The notes under the pieces: generated by a model | What the model was told of the DNA's origin: nothing | Seen by the model: only the letters and a program-made list of their open reading frames with translations | The model's database searches: none | Shown: one piece after another, positions 12,601 through 23,100 of the stretch | How the letters are laid out: the number at the start of each line of letters is the position of its first letter | Position numbering within the stretch: the stretch's first letter is position 1 | Position numbers and translations under genes: made by a program | From: Podochytrium sp. JEL0797 | Lineage: Eukaryota; Chytridiomycota; Chytridiomycetes; Chytridiales; Chytriomycetaceae | Assembly: GCA_027596195.1 (NCBI GenBank) | Contig: JADGJG010000239.1 | Location: 1-28,582 of the forward strand | DNA: 28,582 bases | Direction: 5' to 3'

Positions 12601-13546
12601 GTTGCTGCTGTTGTTCATAAAGCGAAAGTAGAAGGCAGAGCGCGCCAATTTGAATCATGCTGTAAACAAACAACACGGGAACCGGACCCACTGAATACGA
12701 CACCACCACGGGGAAAGTCCCCAACATATCCGATATAAAACTGAACCCGAGGTTGGCGAGAACCGCACACGCGCACGTGAGCGACGATCCCGCAAACCCA
12801 CCCCAATACGTGCCGGCGCCCACGAACGGAAACTGAACAAACGCGACAAGCAAACTCGCGTTGTTGGGAGCCGCGTATTGCAGCGCAAACGCGATTCCAA
12901 TGCTTGCACAGCTCGCCGCGATGGGACTCAACAACGCCAATCGCGAAATGTCGAGAGAATTGAACGAAGGCACACTCAAAAAGAGTGGGGCGATAATTAA
13001 ATCGCCGAGAAATGTTGCACTCCAGTCCATGAGGATTTGCTGGGATAGATTGAGAGATGTTTCGTTGGCGTAAACCATGATGAGCGAACGCGCGACTGAC
13101 GCGAGGGTCACAACAACTGCTGTCGAGACCAAGAGGACGCTGAGAGATTTGCTCGTTTTTATCGGACTGTTGTTTGACGCGTATATGAGAGGTCCCGAAA
13201 TAAGAACTGATTCCAGTGAGTGTATCAGCGACAACAGAGTCGCCGATTTTGGCGAATATGACGACAGTAATCCCAACAAAACGACCCCAAAGAAACTAAG
13301 CGGGACGAGCAATCGGATGCGCGGGTAGCAAGAGACGATCGCGGCAATATGGAGCCCATTTGCAGTCCAAAGGAGCGAAGATCCGTGGGGTAACGTCATG
13401 AACAGCGACAATCGGACAAGGCCATATGACAAAGCCAAGCGGGCCATCAGCGCGATGACACTCAATGGAAAGCTTTGAGTCGGATCAAGCTTGTTCCCCT
13501 TGATGCTGGCCAAACCTTTCTCAAGTTGGGTTGGCGTTGGGGGCAT
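9686..13546 (-). CDS. MASE1 hybrid histidine kinase with degenerate kinase core and two receiver domains
   Basis: Exons 12110-13546, 10584-12053, 10031-10545 and 9686-9971 join to about 1235 residues. Residues ~30-310 are a multi-pass membrane region resembling the MASE1 sensor domain (GSSLLWTANGLHIAAIVSC; FPFVGAGTYWGGFAGSSLT), followed by a polyQ stretch. At 351-371 the dimerisation/phospho-acceptor helix reads MAQANKAKFLSLQFVQIHGP-L. Aligned with the usual FL-x3-HEIRTPL, the His is Val365. The N-box has NLLLGPLD where Asn-Ala is expected, and the G-boxes are not recognisable (SDRGGVLACPLSLTVARRL). Both receivers look complete: REC1 has Asp914/915, Asp960, Thr991 and Lys1014; REC2 has Asp1087/1088, Asp1133, then IVAVTGN and VVLKPV. 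It probably scaffolds or receives phosphate rather than autophosphorylating. Intron 2 is only 38 nt. Confidence 0.88.
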
Positions 13547-13960
13547 TTTGCTAAGATTTACAAAAAAAGGTGGGTAATAAATGAACCAAGGTTGCTTCTA
13601 TGTTAACATTTTCACTATATCACATCCATATGAATAACCTCGCGTTTCTCATAAATCCGGCTCACCACCCAATTACTGAACTATTTGAGACATTATTTCC
13701 TTCCCTTTGTCCTCTCTCAACTCCATTTTTATAAAACAGATTGAGGAGGAATCGGCGAAGGGCGCTGAAATACGAATCGCGTAGTTTCATGACTCCAAAT
13801 ATGTTCAAATCAAAACCAAGGAAATCGAGAGCAACCTTCTTTTCCCCTTCTTAAGATTACAGTACAAAACGAAAGGAAAAAAAGAAAAACATGACAAAAA
13901 ACTGACAAAAAACGATCATTCTGCCAATTTTGGAATTCGAAAAAAAAGTGAGTGAAAAAA
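13547..13960. other. Divergent promoter region, hybrid kinase and inorganic pyrophosphatase
   Basis: These 414 bp separate the start codons of two divergently transcribed genes, so both promoters must lie here. The region is AT-rich, with A-runs close to the pyrophosphatase start. I see no convincing exon and no clear TATA element. Confidence 0.55.
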
Positions 13961-15291
13961 ATGCCGGTTCTGTTGCGCCGGGTTTCCTTGCTGACTCGCC
14001 CCCTCGTTCGCAGCATGTCTGAATACAAGACCCGAGTCGTGGGTGCCCCAAACACTCTCGAGCACAGAGTGTTCATTGGTAAGCCATTACCCCCCGCATT
14101 CCAGTCTCCCCTTATCTCACGCTTGAACAGAAAACGCTGCCGGAAAGGTCGTGTCGCCCTTCCACGACATTCCCCTCTTTGCCAACGCCGAGAAGACCAT
14201 CCTCAACATGATTGTCGAGATTCCCAGATGGACCAACGCCAAGTTGGAGGTGAGATCTTGGGTTCCCCTTTTTGCGCATTTTTTACAAGCTCGCAGGGGG
14301 AAGCCCCATGAGTTTGAACAAACGGTTCCGAGGGGAAGGGGTGTTTTTGTGTATCTGGACGAACTTGAGTGGTTCGAGCGGAAGACTGTTACCGTGCACC
14401 CCCAGCGAACCCGTTATCGTTTCAACACCCCATATCAAAATTGCGTCATTTTTCCTCATCGCCTCATCCCTTCCTCCCCTTTCCATCACAGATCTCCAAA
14501 GACGAGCCCTTCAACCCCATCAAGCAGGACATCAAGAAGGGCAAACTCCGTTTCGTGCGCAACTGTTTCCCACACAAGGGATACATTTGGAACTATGGCG
14601 CGTTCCCGCAAACCTGGGAAGACCCGACCTCGGTGCACCCCGACACCAAGGCCAAGGGCGACAATGATCCTTTGGATGTGTGTGAGATTGGGGAGGGGGT
14701 TGGGTTCTGTGGGCAGGTGAAGCAGGTCAAGGTGTTGGGAACTATGGCGCTTTTGGATGAAGGTATAAACAAACCCCCTCCCCGTCTCCTCTTCAACTCT
14801 GTAGTCTTTTTGTTCTGACAATGCACAAAACTGCCCCCCCCCCCCCAGGCGAAACCGACTGGAAAGTCATCGCCATCGACATCAACGACCCCCTCGCCTC
14901 CAAACTCAACGACATTGAAGACGTTGAGAAGCACATGCCCGGCATCCTGCGCGCGACCAACGAATGGTTCCGCATCTACAAAATCCCGGACGGCAAGCCC
15001 GAAAACAACTTTGCCTTTTCCGGCGAGGCCAAGAACAAGGCGTACGCGAACGAGGTGATTCACGAAACGAATGAGGCGTGGAAAAAGTTGATTACGAAGG
15101 AGGTGCCGGCTTCGTGTGAGCATTATGATATTACGGTTGCGAATACGGAGGTGGCAGAGAGTCCGTACAAGGTGGGAACTGCGGATGCGGCGTACCAGGC
15201 GATTCCTGCGGAGGGGAGAAAGCCGGCGGCTCCTATTGATGCGTCCATTGACAAGTGGTTCTACTTGTCTGGAAAGCCATCCAACCTCTAA
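13961..15291 (+). CDS. IPP1: Inorganic pyrophosphatase, family I
   Basis: It hydrolyses pyrophosphate to two phosphates, driving biosynthetic reactions forward. Exons 13961-14078, 14131-14249, 14492-14762 and 14849-15291 join to 316 residues. The family I signature is [12 protein letters not shown] in exon 3. Other hallmarks are [44 protein letters not shown] and [14 protein letters not shown]. Compared with the typical fungal cytosolic enzyme (~285-290 residues) it has an Arg-rich, hydroxylated N-terminal extension ([18 protein letters not shown]) resembling a mitochondrial presequence. A second in-frame ATG (14015-14017) begins [10 protein letters not shown], the usual cytosolic-type start. 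The second intron is long (242 bp), and the third ends in a run of 13 C followed by AG. It converges on the MetAP2 gene. Confidence 0.95.
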
Positions 15292-15362
15292 ATTTGTGGA
15301 GTCGCGTGTTGTTGATTTTCGTTTTTGGATGCGTTGTTCGTATGTTCTTTTTTTGAGCTCTG

Positions 15363-15368
15363 AATAAA
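15363..15368 (+). terminator. Poly(A) signal of the pyrophosphatase gene
   Basis: A perfect AATAAA lies 72 bases after the stop codon, within the short convergent gap to MetAP2. Confidence 0.6.
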
Positions 15369-15444
15369 AGCTTTGTTGCACTGATAACCAGCTTGGGTTT
15401 GAAAGGTCATTCGCATCACGCACAAGGAAATCATCAAAATTTGA

Positions 15445-15450
15445 TTTATT
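15445..15450 (-). terminator. Poly(A) signal of the MetAP2 gene
   Basis: TTTATT on plus (AATAAA on minus) lies 29 bases beyond the MetAP2 stop. It is only 77 bases from the pyrophosphatase signal on the other strand, so the two 3' UTRs may overlap. Confidence 0.55.
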
Positions 15451-15478
15451 GTCACACCAAGAAAAGAAAAATAAATGC

Positions 15479-17315
<1,837 letters not shown>

Positions 17316-17341
17316 TTTGTTTTTCGAGACAGAAAAAAAAA
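17316..17341. promoter_or_regulatory. 26-bp divergent interval between MetAP2 and J-protein start codons
   Basis: Only 26 bases separate the two ATGs, and they include an A-run. A shared bidirectional promoter cannot fit here, so the core promoters must overlap each other's 5' exons or introns. Confidence 0.6.
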
Positions 17342-18384
17342 ATGTTTTTTCGAGGCGCCTTTCGATGTCCTCGTCTGCCACAGCCCTCTATTGCTTCGGG
17401 ATTCCTGTTTAGCCGCACTCTCGCTACAGCAACAACACCCAAACCACCAACCTTCTACGAAGTCCTCGGCGTCTCCCAATCAGCCTCCAAATCCACCCTC
17501 AAAGCAAAGTTTTACGAACTCTCCCTCCAACACCACCCAGACCGCAACCCAGGCGACGAAAAGAGCACACAGAGGTTCCTCAAGATTAACGAGGCGTATT
17601 CGTTGTTGGCGGATGAGTCCAAGAGGAGGGAGTATGATCGGAGTTTGAGCGTGAGTGATGGTTGCTATCAGATTGATTTGCTGATTTTCTCGCGGGTTCT
17701 ATTTTTGGTATGAAAGGCACGCACGGGGGATCAGGCTGGGACGAGTCGTACGGGATTCAAACAGACCATGAGGAGGCATGCGGAAGGATGTAAGTCCGCC
17801 CCTCTCTCCCATGATATTATTGCCGCTTTTTCGCCGAATTTGACCCCCGTCTTTCCCCTGTTCAACCAAAACTTTCTCAGTTTCACGATCCACCCTCCAC
17901 CCCGACGACTGGATTCTCCACCGCGATCCCAAAAAGACGCATTATACGGGGAATTATTATGATTACAATGCACATCGGCAGGCGCATTACCCGTCGTCGT
18001 CGGGTTCTTCAACGTCGAGGGCCGGGACGAGCTCGTCGGCTGCGAATGCCAAGGTACATATGGCGCCCATGCATTCATTTTTTGGGTCGAGTGAAACGCG
18101 TTTTTTTGGGTGCGAGAGGGGGGGGGGGTGCATCTGATTTGACGCATGAATGGTTTTGACGCGTGAACTGAAAACATCCACCCCCCTTCACCCTCTTCTT
18201 CGCACACACACACACGCACACACACGACACACCACACACACGAACACAGGCACGAACCATGTTTTACGAACACATGCGTGAACAAAACAAGCGCCAACCC
18301 ACCATCATTTTCACATGGTCCGTGATTGGATTCGCCCTGTTTTTCTTGTTGAATGGAGGATACATTCAAATGATTTTCGTGTGA
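17342..18384 (+). CDS. Mitochondrial-type J-domain protein with C-terminal membrane anchor
   Basis: J-domain proteins stimulate the ATPase of Hsp70 partners. Exons 17342-17650, 17717-17789, 17881-18053 and 18250-18384 join to 229 residues. The first ~35 residues are Arg-rich and lack acidic residues (MFFRGAFRCPRLPQPSIASG), like a mitochondrial presequence. The J-domain spans ~37-103 (TFYEVLGVSQSASKSTLKAK) with the HPD motif in LQHHPDRNPGDEKS and ends KRREYDRSLS. A Ser/Gly-rich linker (PSSSGSSTSRAGTSSSAANA) precedes a single C-terminal transmembrane helix (IIFTWSVIGFALFFLLNGGY). This layout resembles DNAJC30- or DNAJC4-like proteins; which one cannot be decided here. Intron 3 (196 bp) contains a G-run and a CA repeat. 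The ATG follows an A-run, 26 bp from MetAP2. Confidence 0.87.
18117..18240. repeat. G-run and CA microsatellite in J-protein intron 3
   Basis: A run of about ten G near 18119-18128 is followed, about 75 bp later, by an interrupted CA/CAC dinucleotide repeat (about 18205-18240). Both are inside the intron, so length changes would not alter the protein. Confidence 0.6.
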
Positions 18385-18392
18385 TGCCAAAA

Positions 18393-18398
18393 AATAAA
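18393..18398 (+). terminator. Poly(A) signal of the J-protein gene
   Basis: AATAAA lies only 8 bases after the stop codon, implying a very short 3' UTR. Confidence 0.5.
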
Positions 18399-18557
18399 CA
18401 AACTTGAACATTCTAAGAAAAGGTTTGGATCCAAAAATTCGATTCAGATTCGGACAGAAAAGGGGGGTGACGACACAAAAAAGGGGAAAAGAAAAAATGG
18501 CTAAAAAAAATGATAAATAGGTAAGAATATAACAAGAGAAGGGGACAATACGGAGTT

Positions 18558-20084
18558 TCAGAATCCCATTCCCCCTGGCGACGTGGGAGGACCTGGATTC
18601 CGTTCGTTGTTGAAATAAAAGGCTTTCTTCTTTCTCGGAGCCGGTGGCGGGTGCATGTTCTTTTCTCTTTCCTTCGCGACGCGTCTCTTGCGGGGTACAG
18701 GCGATTTGTCCTCGTCATCTGAGTCGAACGGGTCATTTCCATTCGATACCCATACGGCTTTGGCTTCTCCGAATGGTCGGGGCACGACAACGGGGGGTGC
18801 GGCGGCGGCGGCAGCAGGGGCGAAGGGTGGGGGTGGTGGGTCGTCCTTCTCGACTGAGGGTGAAGCGGGGCGGTTCGCGAAAAAGGGCTTTGGTTGCGAC
18901 TTGTTGGGAGACTGCACCTGCAGTTGCTGTTGTTGCTGTTGTTGTTGTTGTAGCGCTTCGTTCGGGTTCAACGCGGCTGACGACCATCCCTTCATGGCCT
19001 GAGTGTGTTTCCATTCCTCCACCACATGGGGGAACGCGCGTTGAATCAAGTCTTTGCGGACCCACGTTCTACGTGTGGAGGTGTAGATGCTTGAGAGTTG
19101 AGTGGCTGGGTCTTGTTTCCCTGTTGGAGCGGCGACACCGACATTGTCCCATTCCACGTCGAGATCCATCGCATCGTTGTCGTCCTCGTCTCCAGTGTCA
19201 CTGTCGAACTCACTACCATGCGCAACACCGCCCACTCCAGACGGTCCTCCTTGCACGACACGTCCACCCATCCTCCATCCCTCGAACCCAGAGCCTTCAG
19301 GAACATGCATCTCCATCCCCGCATCACTCCACTCAATCCGCACAAACTCAACCCCCGACTCGGGGTCCACCTTCTCCATCGCGATGGAATCTACGAGACG
19401 CGGGATTTCAATCATAGAGATGGGCGTGGACGGACGTGACAAAGACGCGGAAGCATGTGGTGGTGGTGTCACTTCCGCGTCACGGTTAAAAAGACCCTTT
19501 TGAATGCTACTACTGACACCCTTCTTTCCACCACTTCCAGACACTTCCCCGGAAACACTGCGCGTCGCTCTCGTAACAGACACCACGACAGACACCCCGC
19601 GATCATCCACGCGGTTCTCAACCGTTGCGCAATGCAATTCACGCATTCGTAAAGTGGGGAGGACGTGTGTGCATACACGGGCGACAGCTTGTGTGCGTGA
19701 ACAGTGGGTATAGGTTTCGTACCAGTCAACACAGGCCTCTACATTGGGTGTGAAGCGCGGTTGGAACCAGTTGGATGTGTAGTCTTGAACGCGAAGGAGG
19801 TTTTCAGTGTCTTCAGGAGTTGCTGCTGCGGCGGGGAGGGAGTGGTATTGTTGGATGAGGCCCGGCCAGGTCTTGCACAGGGTTTCAACGAGGGCCGGCA
19901 GGTTTTTGACGGCGGAAGGGCGTTTTTGGGTCAAGAGGGAGGACGCGTTTGTGCGGAGTTCGAGGAGGAGGGACGTGAGGGTTGTTTTGAGAGTGTTTAG
20001 GTTGTTGTCGAGGCACGATTGGATGATTTGAGGGGTGAGTGGGGAGAGGGGGGAGAGGGAGAGGAAGTGGAGGGAGAACGATTT
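18558..20084 (-). CDS. PolyQ-containing protein of unknown function, start unresolved
   Basis: A single long open frame (over 490 codons) ends at 18558. I do not recognise a family. The N-terminal ~150 residues look globular (NLNTLKTTLTSLLLELRTNA; VDWYETYTHCSRTQAVARV). The middle is Ser/Gly-rich and acidic (SDTGDEDDNDAMDLDVEWD). Near the C-terminus are a Q-run of about nine, a Pro/Ala-rich stretch, and basic clusters (PRKRRVAKEREKN, PAPRKKKAFYF), which suggest a nuclear protein. The frame is open up to a TAA at 20085-20087, yet it has no ATG before an internal Met deep in the globular part, and there is no AG acceptor in the C-rich tract upstream. An ATG at 20096-20098 is in another frame. 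A non-AUG start, or a one-base error in the T/A run near 20081-20090, is possible. Confidence 0.65.
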   Translation of the reverse strand, partial: KSFSLHFLSLSPLSPLTPQIIQSCLDNNLNTLKTTLTSLLLELRTNASSLLTQKRPSAVKNLPALVETLCKTWPGLIQQYHSLPAAAATPEDTENLLRVQDYTSNWFQPRFTPNVEACVDWYETYTHCSRTQAVARVCTHVLPTLRMRELHCATVENRVDDRGVSVVVSVTRATRSVSGEVSGSGGKKGVSSSIQKGLFNRDAEVTPPPHASASLSRPSTPISMIEIPRLVDSIAMEKVDPESGVEFVRIEWSDAGMEMHVPEGSGFEGWRMGGRVVQGGPSGVGGVAHGSEFDSDTGDEDDNDAMDLDVEWDNVGVAAPTGKQDPATQLSSIYTSTRRTWVRKDLIQRAFPHVVEEWKHTQAMKGWSSAALNPNEALQQQQQQQQQLQVQSPNKSQPKPFFANRPASPSVEKDDPPPPPFAPAAAAAAPPVVVPRPFGEAKAVWVSNGNDPFDSDDEDKSPVPRKRRVAKEREKNMHPPPAPRKKKAFYFNNERNPGPPTSPGGMGF

Positions 20085-20097
20085 TTAAAAATTTCCA

Positions 20098-20108
20098 TTT
20101 ATTTTATT
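20098..20108 (-). terminator. Poly(A) signals of the ABC transporter gene
   Basis: Two overlapping TTTATT copies on plus (AATAAA on minus) lie 38-48 bases beyond the transporter stop codon. The start region of the next minus-strand gene begins only a few bases further on. Confidence 0.55.
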
Positions 20109-20145
20109 TTTTCCTATTCCACTTATATTGTAAATTTCGCAAAAA

Positions 20146-23100
20146 TCATCGCGTCGCCAAAGCCATCAATTCCTCAAACTCGCCCGACTCCAAACACATG
20201 TTGCGAAAGATGCCGCCTTCCTCCTGAATCAGGTCGGCCGGTTTCCCAAACTGGACCACGCGTCCCTTTTCCAATACCAACACTACATCGTAATCTGCAA
20301 TCGTCCTCAACCGGTGCGCGATCGAGAGAACCGTTGTGTTTGTGAATGCGGGTCCGCGAATCACGCGTTGAATGTTGGCGTCTGTTTCGACGTCGACGGA
20401 GGCCGTTGCTGAATTGCGCAGGATACATTCAGTCAGTCTCCAACGAAAACCGGAACGGAACAGCCAGCAAAAAAAAAGAAAACGTTGCTCACCTTCATCA
20501 AACACAGTCAACTTTGAAGACTTCAACAAAGCTCTCGCCAAACACAGCAACTGCCTCTGCCCTTGAGAGAAATTGTGACCTCCCTCTGAAACGGCGGTTT
20601 CCAACCCCGCGTTCACTCCCGCGGTGACGCCTGACGCGCCGTCTTCGCTCAGCAACGTGCAATCGCTATCTCCCCGATCACCGCTCTCGACCCCCTTCTG
20701 CTTCTGATGCATACTTTCAAAGAATTTCACATCGGCCAAACTCGCGAATACGAGGGCATCCCCGTATTCTCCGAACGGGTCCAAATTTGAACGCACCGTT
20801 CCCGCAAAAAGGACGGGATCCTGCGGAATCATGGTAATGCGAGAACGGAGGTCAAAGAGTCCGAGTTGCGAAATGTCGAGACCGTCGAGAGTGATTGTGC
20901 CAGCGGTGGGTTCAATGAGGCGGAAGAGGGAGAGGGTGAGGGAGGATTTTCCGGCGCCTGTTCGGCCAACGATTCCGACTTTTTGGCCGCCGCGGATGGA
21001 AAAGGAGACGTCGGAGAGGACGGAGGGTTGGTCGGGGGTGTATCTCATTTCGAGGTGGGAGACTGTGAGGGAGCCTTTGTCGGGCCACTTGGTTGAAAAG
21101 TGTGAGAAATTTTTTGAGACAAAAAAACAAATCAAGGAGTCTCTCACGTTAGCGGGTGGTCGATTCGATTCGATGATGGCTGGCCTTTCTTGCTCAATCT
21201 CGCAGTATTCGTCGACTCGTTCGACTGCGTTCAGATTCTAAATCCCCGATATCGTTAGATCAAAACAAACCAAGCAACAAACACTCACCATCTCCAACTG
21301 CGCATGCACTCTCACGATCCAGACCAAGTAATCACTAAACTGCAGCGTCCATGTGAGACTCAACCCAGCCAAACCGGCTCCAATCTCTTCGCGCATCCAC
21401 ACGGTTGATAGGGCTGCAGAGAGAATCACAGAGCCTGCAATCACGGCGGTACGCACTCCGAACCACCGGTTCGCGCCATACATGTAGTAGAAAGCACGGT
21501 GGTTGGTGTCAACACGGGAGAGGTTTTGCGATTTGAAGCGAGGTTCGGCGGAATACGCGCGGATCGTCGAGACGCCGCTGTCACAAAATAATAAGCTCTT
21601 CAAGTTCAAATTCTTTTCAAGAAAATAGAACTTACACAAGAGTTTCACTAAACATGGAATAAATCGGACTCCGCGTGATTGAATCGAGTCGTTTCATTTC
21701 GCGTTGACACATCAAGAACCGTTGCGAGACGTTAAAGTAGATCAAAAAGAGTGGAATCAACGTGAACACGAAGCTCGGAGTGATGGAAAACACCACCACC
21801 AACACGGCAAGAGCCTGACCGCGAAAAAAATTTAGGCGAATGTCGACAACGAGAAGGGGAAGAAGGACCCACATCCATCACGGTTCCAATCACTTCTTCG
21901 AAATTGGTCATGACTCCATTGTCAATTACGCTGATGTCCTTGGTTGCGCGATTCAGAATGCGGCCAACAGGTGTCGTGTCGAAGAAGCGCATGGGGGCGT
22001 AAATGATTCGTTGGATGAGCTTGTTGTGGAACGATTTGGATGCGAAATAGGAGCCAACGGAGCGGACCAGAATCACTGTAACAAGAATCGTCAGAATTCG
22101 AAGCTCCCTCGCACAAAATCAAGAGGTCACTAACCGGTCAGAAAGACAAGCACCCAGAGCAGCCCAATTAACCCGTACATCATGATGTAATAGTCGACAT
22201 TCGGGTTCGTTTCTCCAGTTGGCTCACTCAGCGGGGTAACAGCACCCGAAGACAAGGCCGTCCACATCCCCGCCCCGGTGTTGAACGGAAACAACGAAGC
22301 ACTCATACCCACACCCATCAACGAAACCATCCCACTCAAATTCTCATCCCCAGTGTACGAATCCGCCCACAACTTGATCCAATAATCTTGAAAAACGCGC
22401 ACAACACGGTCCATCATGTTGAAACCAAACAACAAGACGAGAAACACGAAACCACCGGCACTCGAGATGTAAATCCCGTAGTACTTGTTTTGAATGTGTC
22501 CGGAAGATTTGGTTTCGGTTTCGACGAGTTTCGCGGCGGTGTTTGCGGTTTTGCCGTTTGCGTAGTCAACGGGATCAAGAGGGCCTGCGCTGTGGTGGGC
22601 ATTCGACAGAGTGATCTCATCCGAAGAGGAAGCAGTTTCGTCATTCATGGAATCTGGAACGGATGCGAATGAACCCAAAGACGAGGTGGACCCGCGATGG
22701 CGAAGTCCCGATGAGATCCCCAACGCTGCGCACACTCGTGGATCTTTCAGCACTTCTGAAACTCGCCCGCAAGTTGAGATTTCACCCGCTTTGAGAAGCA
22801 CGACAAAATCGGCGGGGGTCGGACAGTCTTTGAGAACGAGCGCAGTTGCGTGGGTTACAAGGATTCGCGTGCGGTTTCTCGCGAGGGGGCCGCAGATGGC
22901 ATGGGTGAAGAGGTGGCGTGCTGTGGGTGCGTCAACGGCGGAGAGTGGGTCGTCCAAGAGGAGGCAAGACGCGCGTGAGTAGAGCGCACGTGCGAGAGAA
23001 ATACGTTGCTTTTGACCTCCAGACAGATTGATGCCTCTGCAGAAGAAAGCTAATATCAGCACCATCTCCCACTAAGTGCTGGAATCAAATGAAAGACTCA

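Noticed and set aside
18558..20084. Reading the plus-strand frames here (up to 257 codons) as genes
   Set aside because: They mirror the long minus-strand frame, are Arg/His/Ser/Pro-rich, and show no domain.
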